Shown here in pieces: positions 8,779 to 16,871 of a stretch of 64,000 bases of DNA. Position numbers and translations under genes: made by a program. Numbering within the stretch: position 1 is the first letter of the stretch; each line of letters opens with the position of its first letter. Under the pieces are notes generated by a model. It ran no database searches and was not told the DNA's origin. It saw only the letters and a program-made list of their open reading frames with translations. The stretch lies in contig NZ_CP147838.1 of NCBI RefSeq assembly GCF_037338445.1, positions 1,984,001 to 2,048,000 on the forward strand, written 5' to 3'. The stretch comes from Salinibaculum sp. SYNS191 (lineage in GTDB: Archaea > Halobacteriota > Halobacteria > Halobacteriales > Haloarculaceae).

Positions 8779-8878
8779 GCCAGGGCGATGCGGCCAGGCG
8801 ACCATCTGTCTTGGGTTCCACGGCGACGCCGGGCGGGAATCGCGTACCTTTTTCAGCGGGAGGGAACCACCCCCAGAT

Positions 8879-9169
8879 ATGACCGGGACGCTCGCGCTCG
8901 TCGGGGCCGCCGGCGGCGCAGGCACGACGCGACTGGCAGTGGAGTCGGCAGCGACGCTCGCACAGACGGGGCGGGACGTGGCAGTCATCGACGCCGCCTT
9001 CGGAACGCAGGGGCTGGCCGACTACGTCGACGGACGCATCGAGACGGACGTGACCGCGCTGGTCACCGACGACGGGGTCGAACTGGCCGACGCGCTGACC
9101 GCGCTGGACGTCGACCTCGAACTCGAGTTCGAGAGCGGCGGTTGGCTTGAGAAACTTCTTGACAGGTGA
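8879..9169 (+). pseudogene. MinD/ParA-like ATPase, C-terminally truncated
   Basis: 96 aa from ATG 8879. The first ~80 residues are a good MinD/ParA N-terminus: a deviant Walker A (VGAAGGAGTTRLAVE) and AVIDAAFGTQGLADYVDGRIETDVTALV. Then the protein stops after a short unrelated-looking tail (SGGWLEKLLDR). Intact MinD/ParA-family ATPases are more than 200 aa and have further conserved blocks (Walker B, NKxD-like). Those are absent here in all frames before the convergent nitroreductase gene at 9190. I read it as the remnant left by a deletion or an insertion-excision, although a functional short protein cannot be excluded. Confidence 0.65.
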
Positions 9170-9189
9170 ACAGACCGGAGCCGCGGACG

Positions 9190-10197
9190 CTACGGGGCGT
9201 CCTCTAGCACTGCCTCTAGCGGCAACCGCGGCGTGTGTTCGGGTGTCTCGTCGGCATAGCCGACGCGGAAGAGGTGCTGTGGCACCCCATCCCCGATACC
9301 GACTCGGTCGGCGAGGTCCGCCCGCGCGTCGGGCCGTTCGAGCGTCTGGCTCAGCGGGTGGACCGCGAGGTCGGCGGTCGTCGCGACGAGGGCGAGGCGT
9401 TCGAAGACCTGTCCGGCCCGGACCTGCGTCGTCGGGTCGTCTGTCGGTGTCGACAGGACCGCGACGAGGGGTGCCCGCTGGACGAACTTCGAGTTTTTCC
9501 GTCCCTCCCGCGCGCCGAGGTCGAAGTGCGTGACGACGGTCTGGCCGAGCCTGGCCGCGAGCCACGACGCGCCGAGCGCGCCCGTCCCGACCCAGTAGCC
9601 CAGTTCCCGCCGGTAGTCGGGGTCGTCCATCAGCGCCTCGTCGGCGGCGGCCTGGAGTTCGGCGACCGATTCCTTCGTCTCGGCGTCGGAGACGAGATGG
9701 AGCGTCACGTCGTCCTCGACGGCGCACTGCCGGAAGCGCCCCAGCGTGGTGTCGGGGATGGGTCGGTCCTCGAACAGCCGGTGGCTGGTGTACCGCGCGG
9801 TCAGCGCGTCGAACAGCTCCGGCGGCCGGGGCGAATCCGCCTCCGCGTCGGGATGCAGCGAGACGACGGCCGCCGCGCCCCCGTCGGGGTCGTCGTCCAC
9901 GTCAGGAGCGAATCCGAAGTGCTCGGCCGCAACACAGAGGTTCTCGACGGCGCAGCCGACGCTGAGGTGTAGCTCGCGGCCGTCGGGGTCGGCAACCTCC
10001 AGCCGCCGGTCGTCAGCAATCCGGACGGCAACCGTCCCACCATCGACCGCGAACCGCCACGGCTGGCTGTTGTGGCTGGACGGAGCCAGGATCGCGTAGC
10101 GCAAGAGGAAGGTCACTTGCCGTTCGAGCGAGGCGTCTGCAGGGAACGCGTCCGGGTCCAGATCCCAGACGTCTCTGGTCAGTTCGGCGGCGTCCAT
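9190..10197 (-). CDS. Nitroreductase / Acg-family FMN-binding protein
   Basis: 335 aa from ATG 10197. It has the nitroreductase-fold signature LRYAILAPSSHNSQPWRF for flavin binding (residues ~32-50), HLSVGCAVENLCVAAEHFG, then a central ARYTSHRLFEDRPIP block and a C-terminal GQVFERLALVATTADLAVHPLSQTLERP. This pattern fits Acg-like double-length nitroreductases, which bind flavin and may store or sense it rather than reduce a nitro compound. It is cytoplasmic, with no signal peptide. The gene is single, convergent with the truncated MinD-like gene. Confidence 0.8.
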   Translation of the reverse strand: MDAAELTRDVWDLDPDAFPADASLERQVTFLLRYAILAPSSHNSQPWRFAVDGGTVAVRIADDRRLEVADPDGRELHLSVGCAVENLCVAAEHFGFAPDVDDDPDGGAAAVVSLHPDAEADSPRPPELFDALTARYTSHRLFEDRPIPDTTLGRFRQCAVEDDVTLHLVSDAETKESVAELQAAADEALMDDPDYRRELGYWVGTGALGASWLAARLGQTVVTHFDLGAREGRKNSKFVQRAPLVAVLSTPTDDPTTQVRAGQVFERLALVATTADLAVHPLSQTLERPDARADLADRVGIGDGVPQHLFRVGYADETPEHTPRLPLEAVLEDAP

Positions 10198-10268
10198 GTG
10201 GACACTACGGACTGTCAGGTGATAGTACAGTCGGTCGTGAGGGTCGCTCCGGCAGGACGACAGGCACG

Positions 10269-10621
10269 CTACAGCAGGTCGGTCACCTCGCTGCGGGCGT
10301 CCGCCAGCGAGTCGGCATCTCCGTCGACGGCCAGCGCGTCCTCGACGGCGGCGCGGGCCCCCGCAGCGGGTAGTGGGTCTCGACGTAGATGACGAGTGTG
10401 AACTCCCGCTCGGAGGCGCGAGCGAGATCCATCACTATCGTCCGCGAGAGATCGCCGGCAAGCCAGTCGCGAACCGTCGCCGCGTGGTCAGGGTTGTGGG
10501 TCACCGCCGCGACCAAGCCAGCCGTGGTGTGGTCGGCGCCGGCACCCGCCTCCAGACAGCGCTTGTCCGAGACGGTGACGTCGGCCAGTGCGGTGGTGAG
10601 CGTCTCCGGAACGTCCCTCAT
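10269..10621 (-). pseudogene. Composite remnant of methyltransferase plus a second ORF
   Basis: The first ~65 residues from ATG 10621 (MRDVPETLTTALADVTVSD, LEAGAGADHTT, AVTHNPDHAATVRDW) closely follow the methyltransferase at 8065-8778. The reading then changes to unrelated sequence (MDLARASEREFTLVIYVETHYP) and loses frame. A +1 shift restores a good acidic end (ARAAVEDALAVDGDADSLADARSEVTDLL) stopping at 10269. So this is a duplicated methyltransferase 5' end joined by deletion to the C-terminal part of another gene, with a frameshift near 10345-10365. No function is expected. Confidence 0.65.
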
Positions 10622-10695
10622 AACTGGCCGTAGTGGCTGCCCGCCAAAGTGAAAGACACGGACATCGCGATTATCGAGGACGTTGTCAATAGGGA

Positions 10696-10719
10696 GTCAG
10701 TCGTGACTCTACGACTGAC
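10696..10719. promoter_or_regulatory. Perfect 9-bp inverted repeat
   Basis: GTCAGTCGT and ACGACTGAC flank a 6-nt loop. It lies 75 bp beyond the start of the methyltransferase pseudogene in a geneless stretch. It could be an operator or the end of a lost mobile element; no adjoining gene supports a choice. Confidence 0.4.
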
Positions 10720-11495
10720 CGACATACAACAGAGTCTCCACAACCAACTTCGCGTTGGAGGAGTTGACCCGAATAATCACAATCGGCTTTTTCAACCGGT
10801 ATAAACCTTCTATCGCCCATATTCAGAGAATTGTGACAATGCCATTGCGCTGGCAATCGCAAGAGCGAGCAGTACCTCATCTCCGCCAGACATACAACCG
10901 AAGCGCTGAAACCCCCGACAGCGCCGAATGACGCGAGACGAAGGGCGCGTTGGACAGGCAAGGGACGTTCACATGTGTTGGGCCATGAGCGTTCACACAC
11001 GGCCTCCGTCATGCGGTTTTGGAATCACGCATGCGAAAGAAGTGAGAAGACACACTGAAGCGCCGGCGGTGAACGACCCCAGACACTCAAAATCGCCCAA
11101 TAGAAGCACGCTCGCCGCCAGTGGCGGGTTTGCATTCGCAGCGCCTATCGAAAGAGAACTGCGGTCACACACAGGAGAAACAGAGACAAAAACAGGGTAT
11201 TCCGGGGTATACAGCCGTGTGTGAAACCCTGGAGGCGAACGCAGAACCGCCTAGACACCCCTTAGCACGCACAGACATGCTCAAACGGGGTATGGGGGGC
11301 AAGACCAAGGTGTGTTGGCTGACGTCCATGTGAATCCGGTAACTCACCGAGAGACTCAGTGGCCAGAACGCACCCTGAGAGAGGAATGTAGAAGAGCCAA
11401 TGCCTCCTGACTTCGAAGAGACGAGACACACGATCGGAAACATGAATCCCTCCTAAAGCGCCGAGATGGCAACCACCAGCCAGACACAGATCCCT

Positions 11496-11579
11496 TATAA
11501 TAGGTCTTGAAAGTCAATGCACACTCGACCGCACGACGACAATGCGTTCGATGTGTAACTCGTTTCAAGACCTACTATA
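11496..11579. repeat. 84-bp element with 17-bp terminal inverted repeats
   Basis: The 17-mer at 11496-11512 (TATAATAGGTCTTGAAA) matches the reverse complement of 11563-11579 except at one position. The 50-nt interior has no ORF. The geometry suits a miniature inverted-repeat element or a long hairpin RNA; I do not recognise the termini as those of a named IS. Confidence 0.5.
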
Positions 11580-11649
11580 GAGGACAAGGATGCCAGCAGT
11601 TTTCAGTTCAAGCGGCTCTGTTAAAACCCTCAGCGGATGATCTAAACAC

Positions 11650-11801
11650 TCTGCTGACTCGATGGAACGGTGCTACGCCATGAGATCGTGAACCAAGATG
11701 GGGCGCAAGAGACCGACCTGTATTCCGTGCCACAGAGCACATCGTGTTGACTGGCCCGTGTGCGAAAGAAGCCGAGTCATCGGCGTTACAGCCCGGATGC
11801 C
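11650..11801. repeat. Conserved ~150-nt element, copy 1
   Basis: This segment matches 36217-36370 over its whole length. In the right two-thirds (from CGCAAGAGACCG to CCCGGATGCC, ~98 nt) I count about 11 differences and no gap. Both strands have short open frames across it, but substitutions between the copies are not concentrated in third positions of either frame, so a non-coding RNA or mobile-element fragment is at least as likely as a small protein. Flanking sequences differ, which places the ends of the unit near the stated coordinates. Confidence 0.6.
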
Positions 11802-12470
11802 TCCGGAAGCAGCAGCCGGGAAAGGCCGAATAGGTGAATCTAAGCAATTAATTTTAGCGAGAAGGATTTTGAGCACGTCTCGAGGTTGAGAACCAGCAGG
11901 TCATATGTGAATTGTTGAGTGGAACCGTATGTAGAGCTGAGAAAATCCCATATTGATAAATCAAAATAAGAGGGACAAGCAACTACTCAACCCGGCGAAA
12001 TTTCTGAATAAACTGTAGCAGAAACCTCAAAACGGTTTATGGAGAGATTTTCGGAATAGCTACCACTTTTAGACAAACTCAAGTAGTAGGAAATAATGAG
12101 CGACCACCCCGAGATAATTTAATTTTTCTGGTTTTAGACTGTTTTTGAGGATATTCACTCCCCTAAACCCAAATTTTATTTTTATTTCGAAGTTTAAACA
12201 TCCAAATACGAACTTTCGCCATAGGATATGATTATATCTTACGTAAATGGCCAAGGAAAAGAGAGAGTTGAGATATAGGAATGTAGTTATAGGAAAATAG
12301 GCAGGATTGAATCGCATATTCCCTAACCAGACAGGAGAATATCCCGAACCCATGCTGATTGCCTTGTGGGCCCATGGCTTGCAGTCTTTCGCGCTGTAGA
12401 ATCGCTATACTGAGCTTGATTTCGAAGTTTTCACTCGTCCGGCTATCGAGCAAAAACCCATCGACTGCGG

Positions 12471-13040
12471 TTAATCTGCTGGGTGTCTGACCGTTCGACG
12501 AAGATTGTAAACGGCACATTTCAGCACCATCTCACGGAATTCGAGGTGCCAGCTTCGCGCACGCACGGCGGAGCCGAGCGTGCGCTTGATCGAGGAGAAG
12601 ACGGTTTCGACCATCCAGCGGCGATTGTACCAGAGGCGGCTCATCCGGGCGTTGTGAGCAATATCTAGCGACGAGTAGATGCGGCGTTTGATCAGCGGGC
12701 GTATGCCATCTTCACGGAGTTCGTCGCGAAACGGTTTCCCGTCGTAGCCGCGGTCAGCAGCCAGCGACCTGCGGACCAATCTTAGCGTCGTGTTTCTTCG
12801 TCGTGGTACAGTGAACATCGAAGAGGTACAGCGTTTTCACGTCAACGAGGGCGGTGACTTTCAGCAATCGAACGCGGTAGTGTGCTCGCTGAGCGTAGTG
12901 GCGTGAGGGCTGGTCGCGGTCGAAGCCAGTTGCGTCGATGACGACGTGACCAGAGCGTTTCTCGGCCGATGCGTCGAGAAACGCTCGGTATGTTTCCATT
13001 GGAATTTTCCGCACCGGTGTTCGCACTTGCTGGTTATCTG
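12471..13040 (-). pseudogene. IS5-family transposase, truncated and frameshifted
   Basis: The minus strand encodes two pieces of one IS5-type DDE transposase. The first, from about 13026, has METYRAFLDASAEKRSGHVVIDATGFDRDQ with the first catalytic Asp (IDATGFDR) and LLKVTALVDVKT. The second, ending at 12471, has SLAADRGYDGKPFRDELRE (second Asp) and MVETVFSSIKRTLGSAVRAR (catalytic Glu). Around 12770-12785 a short deletion removes the link region and shifts frame. The N-terminal ~50 residues are also missing, where the sequence runs into the SMC-like fragment. It is related to, but distinct from, the IS copies at 61.5 and 63.6 kb. Confidence 0.8.
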
Positions 13041-13056
13041 GTACACGATGTTGACG

Positions 13057-13205
13057 AAACGGTCTCGTTAATTCTCCTCGATTCGATGGATGCTATCGAT
13101 GCCCACCGAATCGATACGCTACTGGATTATCTCACCGAGTATGCCGAGTACCTGGTCGTCATACGCCTCCCGGAAGATGCGGACGAAATTACTACCGAGC
13201 ACTGA
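13057..13205 (+). pseudogene. C-terminal fragment of an SMC/RecF-like ATPase
   Basis: About 48 codons reading DETVSLILLDSMDAIDAHRIDTLLDYLTEYAEYLVVIRLPEDADE and a stop at 13205. LILLDSMDAIDAHRI looks like the Walker B/D-loop of archaeal SMC-related ATPases, and the following strand plus LPEDA end fits the C-terminus of the archaea-specific SMC-related family. Everything upstream has been replaced by the IS5-type remnant, so this is a dead 3' end. Identification rests on one short block and is moderate. Confidence 0.5.
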
Positions 13206-13787
13206 CAGGTTCCAGACACATAACTCTCTCGATAACGCAGGGATGAGGATCCTGTGACTCACTGCCGCCATGTCGGGGAGCCTATGTGCGTCTCTTTCGA
13301 CCGTACGCGATTTGCTCTCTCCTACCTGCCTCCACTGACTGTGACCCGGAACTGCTACGCTATCATGGATTGCCACTTCTGACGCGACGAGCCCCTTTAC
13401 AAGCATATGCTTATAATGGATATCGGGAGAAGATTACGATTTGACCCCGTTGCAGACCCGACCGTCGCCGCACAACCGCTGCTGACCGCTCGGCACTTCT
13501 AGCATAGACCGTTGACATCCGCTTATCCTGGGTGCACAGAGGGGTGCATCAAAGTGTTCGCATATACTGAACAATAGTTTACGGGGGTCACCCTGTCAGT
13601 CAACACAGATACGGCCGAAAATTCGGATTTGTCAACAGTAGGAGTCTTATTTGTGGTGATATCACCACGGCTGTCAGTTTTTAGGGGTACACCAATAATC
13701 AGCAACATATCCCCGAACGGTTTTTATTCCACTTTGTTCGTATAATGCAAATTCACACTTGCGTGTTGCGCTCTCCCACGCACACAC
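13206..13787. other. Geneless spacer downstream of the IclR gene
   Basis: No supported reading frame in about 580 bp. It holds a perfect 16-bp palindrome at 13653-13668 and a TTCGCATAT motif at 13557-13565 that recurs in front of the IclR gene. Composition falls to roughly half A+T. No transposase or RNA gene was recognised. Confidence 0.5.
13653..13668. promoter_or_regulatory. Perfect 16-bp palindrome (operator-like)
   Basis: GTGGTGATATCACCAC reads identically on both strands. It lies 120 bp past the stop of the IclR gene. A symmetric site of this length suits a dimeric regulator, but no adjoining promoter is obvious. Confidence 0.4.
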
Positions 13788-14582
13788 TCAATCTTGTCCA
13801 CTCATCGTTATATTCACTTCTATTATGTTTGCACTCTCGATAACCTGTTCCGGGAGTGCCTGATCGAACCGCTCATCGCTGAAGTAGCTCGTTGGGCCGG
13901 AGATGCTGAGGGACCCGAGTACTTTTGAATCACCACCTCTGATCGGTGTGCCGATCGCACGGAAGCCTCGTATTTCCTCCTCGTCGTTGTATGCGTATCC
14001 TCGCTCACGAATCGCAGCGAGTTCTTTGAACAGTGTCTCCGAGTCTGTTATTGTATTGTCTGTCCGCTCGGGAAGACCGTGCTGGTCAATAATCTCGTGG
14101 ACTCGTTCGTCCGGCAAACTCGCTAGAATTGCTTTCCCGGCCGCTGTATAGTGAAGATAGTCTGGTTGTTGCAGCTTCCTGTTCTGATAGTCTCCCCCGA
14201 CGCTCGTATCACCTCGAGACCGGTATAGATTGAGCCCTCGACCGTTTTCCTCGGTGACGAGATGTGCGTATTGCTCGGTTTCACGTGCCAGTTCGTCGAT
14301 GTGGGGTTTCCCGTGTCTGTAGAGCGCGTGCTGGTTGCGGACGTATTCACCGAACGAGATGAACTTCAGAGCGAGGACGTATTCATCGTCCTGTTTCACG
14401 ACGAACCCGTTTTCGGATAGCGTTTTGAGCTGGGTGTATGCAGAACTCTTCGGAATGTCGAGCGCACGCGAGAGTTCCGTCACACTGATACCGCCGTGGG
14501 ATTTGATGGTTTCGAGCACCTCCGCAGCCTTCGACACGGTTTTCAACGACCGTGTCCCAGTAGAGTTGTCAGTTGGTGGCAT
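13788..14582 (-). CDS. IclR-family transcriptional regulator
   Basis: 264 aa from ATG 14582; a GTG two codons upstream is also possible. The N-terminal winged helix is clear (SLKTVSKAAEVLETIKSHGGISVTELSRALDIPKSSAYTQLKTLSENGFV, residues ~13-65). It is followed by the IclR effector domain (HYTAAGKAILASLPDERV, AYNDEEEIRGFRAIGTPIRGGDSKVLGSLSISGP). It stands divergent from the amidase/hydrolase operon beginning at 15187, with ~600 bp between, and probably senses the pathway substrate or product. A TTCGCATATCCGAA site 33 nt upstream of its start may be an autoregulatory operator. Confidence 0.92.
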   Translation of the reverse strand: MPPTDNSTGTRSLKTVSKAAEVLETIKSHGGISVTELSRALDIPKSSAYTQLKTLSENGFVVKQDDEYVLALKFISFGEYVRNQHALYRHGKPHIDELARETEQYAHLVTEENGRGLNLYRSRGDTSVGGDYQNRKLQQPDYLHYTAAGKAILASLPDERVHEIIDQHGLPERTDNTITDSETLFKELAAIRERGYAYNDEEEIRGFRAIGTPIRGGDSKVLGSLSISGPTSYFSDERFDQALPEQVIESANIIEVNITMSGQD

Positions 14583-14614
14583 GTTCACTAATACCCACTA
14601 TTGGTTTATGTATG

Positions 14615-14628
14615 TTCGCATATCCGAA
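14615..14628. promoter_or_regulatory. Candidate IclR operator
   Basis: TTCG-CATATC-CGAA is an imperfectly centred inverted repeat ending 33 nt in front of the IclR start. The nonamer TTCGCATAT recurs at 13557-13565 within a GTTC...GAAC repeat, and a similar TTCGTATAATGC lies near 13737. Recurrence on both sides of the regulator gene suggests autoregulation. Confidence 0.4.
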
Positions 14629-15186
14629 AAAGTCTTAGGTGGTAAAAAAACTCTAGCTACTGCTTCCTAACGCCAGCGCGCTCGGTTCTGTTCTGTCGGC
14701 TTGTCTTCCTACGTCGTGTACTTGTAATGTACTCGTTCGGAATATGGGAACAGAGTTGGTCAACAACTCCCCCTACTGGGTGAGCCTGGAACAGTTCCCG
14801 ACTCCATTCTGAAAAACCTGGCCAAATTGGTTGTTGGTAATCAGTGAGTGAAGCGAGACCTCAACTCTGGAGTGCAGTAGTTCTGACGCCCGGACAGGAT
14901 TGTCCGATTGAAAAGTTATTTTAGGCACCAGGTGACAGTTTGCTAGTGAAGCCGGAGCAAAAATAACAATGTTTCCAGACCGCTATCCACCACGCAGAGG
15001 TACTGTCGGATGCCCCCCCGGAGATGAACTGAGCGTCGCCCGCAGTGGCACATCTGCCTGCTCTCCCGTATGGCCAGATGGCGTCCCCTGTGTCTATGGA
15101 ACACGACGTTCTACGCGGCGACAGATGCGGCCGATTCGGAACTGCACCTCTGGTCTGCGAGTGTCTCCTCGGTCAGTCGTAGGATT
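14629..15186. other. Divergent intergenic region of the catabolic island
   Basis: About 560 bp between the IclR gene and the first amidase gene without a supported ORF. The in-frame extension of the amidase back to 15070 is not protein-like. Small hairpins are visible: GAGTTG/CAACTC around 14753-14769 and CGGACA/TGTCCG at 14891-14906. It must hold the promoter of the 15187-20671 operon. Confidence 0.5.
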
Positions 15187-16464
15187 ATGACGAGTCAATT
15201 CAGTATTGACGGTGACACACTCCAGACTGACATCCGCCAGAACGCGACGTTTGGTGACATCGATGCGGATGTCGGCCGCGGACGAACTGTTCTTCCCGGT
15301 GACCAAGCAAACGGAGGGGCCCGCGACTATCTCATCAATCAAATGGAAGACGCTGGTCTCGAGGTCCGGGTCGACGCCGTTGGTAACATCGCTGGTCGGT
15401 GGACACCTCCGGGAACCACTCCTGATGTGGCCCCGGTCGCAGCGGGAAGCCACCTCGACTCCGTTCCGCGCGGTGGCATCTTCGACGGCGCGCTGGGGGT
15501 GTACGCCGCACTGGAAGCCGTTCGGGCCATCCAACGCAGTCGTGTGGAACTGCGGCGACCACTCGAAGTCGTCTGTTTTACCGGGGAAGAGGGCACACGG
15601 TTTGCGGACGGTGTACTGGGGTCGTCCGTCGCCACGGGACACCTCTCCGTGGATGAAGCACTTTCGCTGTCCGACGGGACCGTGACATTGCGAGAGGCAC
15701 TCCGAACGATAGGGTATCAGGGGGCTGGTCGGCTCGACGCCGGTGAGTGGGCTGCATGGCTGGAGCTACATATCGAACAGGGTGGTTCTCTTGAGGCGGC
15801 GGACGTTCCCATTGGTATCGTAACCGACGTCACTGGCACAGTCCGCGGGGAAGTCCACATTCAGGGAGAAGCAGACCACGCTGGAACGACTGGCATGGCC
15901 GAGCGGAGCGACGCACTGGTGGCTGCCAGTGAACTCGTCCGTTCTGTCGAGGAGACTGCGTCGGACCTCTCCGCGACCGGAACGGGCACAGCTGTCGGAA
16001 CGGTCGGGGAACTCAACGTCGGACCGAACGTGGTAAACGTGGTTCCCGGGTCGGTTTCGCTGTCGCTGGACATCCGGTCGATTTGTGCTGCCGAGATCGA
16101 CACCCAACTGGACGCTGTTGAAGGCTCGGTAGCAGCCATCGAGACTGACTACGGAGTGGACGCCGAACTGGAGATTACCTACGACGTCTCGCCAACGGCG
16201 CTGTCACCGGCAGTTCAGGACGTCCTACAGACTGCCGCAGACAACTGTAGCGCAGAGACCATGTCCGTCCATTCGGGCGGCGGCCACGATACGATGCAGG
16301 TTGCTGACGTGACAGAGGCAGGGCTTGTCTTCGTTCCCTCGGAAGGTGGCCACTCACACTCTCCAAAAGAGTCCGTTGCATGGGACGATTGCATCGTTGC
16401 GACGGAAGTACTCGCAGAGGCCCTCGCAGAACTCGCCAGAACTGGGGCACACCAACAATGCTAG
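15187..16464 (+). CDS. Zn-dependent hydantoinase/carbamoylase family amidase (M20)
   Basis: 425 aa from ATG 15187. A peptidase M20-like amidohydrolase of the family containing N-carbamoyl-L-amino-acid hydrolase, beta-ureidopropionase and allantoate amidohydrolase. Seen are GSHLDSVPRGGIFDGALGV (metal His and bridging Asp, around residue 90), the catalytic EEGTRF, LELHIEQGG (metal His), HAGTTGM in the dimerisation lid, SGGGHDTMQ and the terminal EGGHSHSPKE with the last metal His. It would remove a carbamoyl or amidino-type group, releasing ammonia and CO2 or a ureido product. First gene of a six-gene operon; the stop overlaps the next start. Confidence 0.9.
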   Translation: MTSQFSIDGDTLQTDIRQNATFGDIDADVGRGRTVLPGDQANGGARDYLINQMEDAGLEVRVDAVGNIAGRWTPPGTTPDVAPVAAGSHLDSVPRGGIFDGALGVYAALEAVRAIQRSRVELRRPLEVVCFTGEEGTRFADGVLGSSVATGHLSVDEALSLSDGTVTLREALRTIGYQGAGRLDAGEWAAWLELHIEQGGSLEAADVPIGIVTDVTGTVRGEVHIQGEADHAGTTGMAERSDALVAASELVRSVEETASDLSATGTGTAVGTVGELNVGPNVVNVVPGSVSLSLDIRSICAAEIDTQLDAVEGSVAAIETDYGVDAELEITYDVSPTALSPAVQDVLQTAADNCSAETMSVHSGGGHDTMQVADVTEAGLVFVPSEGGHSHSPKESVAWDDCIVATEVLAEALAELARTGAHQQC

Positions 16465-16871
16465 AGATTACCACGAACGAGATGACGTTCACGGCAGAGA
16501 TACACGACCAGCGCGCTCCGGAAACAGCTGCCGGAGTCAGGGAACTGCTCCCACTCGAATCGACACTCATGCACGTCAGATGGAGCGGGATTGCGACGTG
16601 GATTAACATCGACGACCTCACACTCCCGGACATTCCACGCGAAAACCACACCGTGTATCCCTCGTGTGGAGACATCTTGTTATATCCGGGCTACCGAAAC
16701 GAACAAGAGATTCTGCTTCCTTGTGGACCGACGTGTTTCAAGAGCCCCGCGGGGGAACTGGCCGGCAATCACTTTGCGACGATATCCGATGAGCGTGACC
16801 GTCTCCGTTCACTCGAACAGACGACGCTGGAAGATGGCGAGCAGACAGTGCGAATCGAGGAAATTCAATGA
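16458..16871 (+). CDS. DUF3830 (cyclophilin-like) family protein
   Basis: 137 aa; ATG 16458 lies inside the end of the preceding amidase and the stop overlaps the next start, so translation is probably coupled. The beta-rich sequence (TFTAEIHDQRAPETAAGVRELLPLES, MHVRWSGIATWIN, CGDILLYPGY, EILLPCG) fits DUF3830, a cyclophilin-like barrel. This family turns up beside hydantoinase-type amidases and ABC/TRAP importers. Its chemical role is not established. Residues GDILLYPG and PAGELAGNHFATI are the most conserved-looking. I infer a substrate-binding or isomerising helper of this pathway. Confidence 0.75.
   Translation: MLEITTNEMTFTAEIHDQRAPETAAGVRELLPLESTLMHVRWSGIATWINIDDLTLPDIPRENHTVYPSCGDILLYPGYRNEQEILLPCGPTCFKSPAGELAGNHFATISDERDRLRSLEQTTLEDGEQTVRIEEIQ

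Larger units (their letters stand above)
10622..12470. other. Long geneless stretch with mobile-element debris
   Basis: About 1.85 kb without a convincing reading frame. Frames that stay open are short, rich in Arg/Cys/Ser and unlike haloarchaeal proteins. The stretch contains a 9-bp hairpin at 10696-10719, an 84-bp inverted-repeat element at 11496-11579 and the first copy of a conserved ~150-nt element (11650-11801). From about 11890 to 12470 it turns strongly AT-rich. It probably accumulated through repeated insertion and deletion at the left edge of the accessory island. Confidence 0.6.

Noticed and set aside
8212..9150. 312-codon plus-strand frame opposite the methyltransferase
   Set aside because: Antisense of 8065-8778 running into an unrelated frame; the MinD-like reading is in another frame and has motifs.
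7889..9727. 612-codon minus-strand frame across several genes
   Set aside because: Extremely Arg/Pro-rich and overlaps the methyltransferase, MinD-like and nitroreductase genes; a frame shadow.
11356..11847. Short Cys/Arg/Ser-rich ORFs in 10.6-11.9 kb
   Set aside because: Overlapping frames on both strands in non-coding debris, with no acidic composition typical of haloarchaeal proteins.
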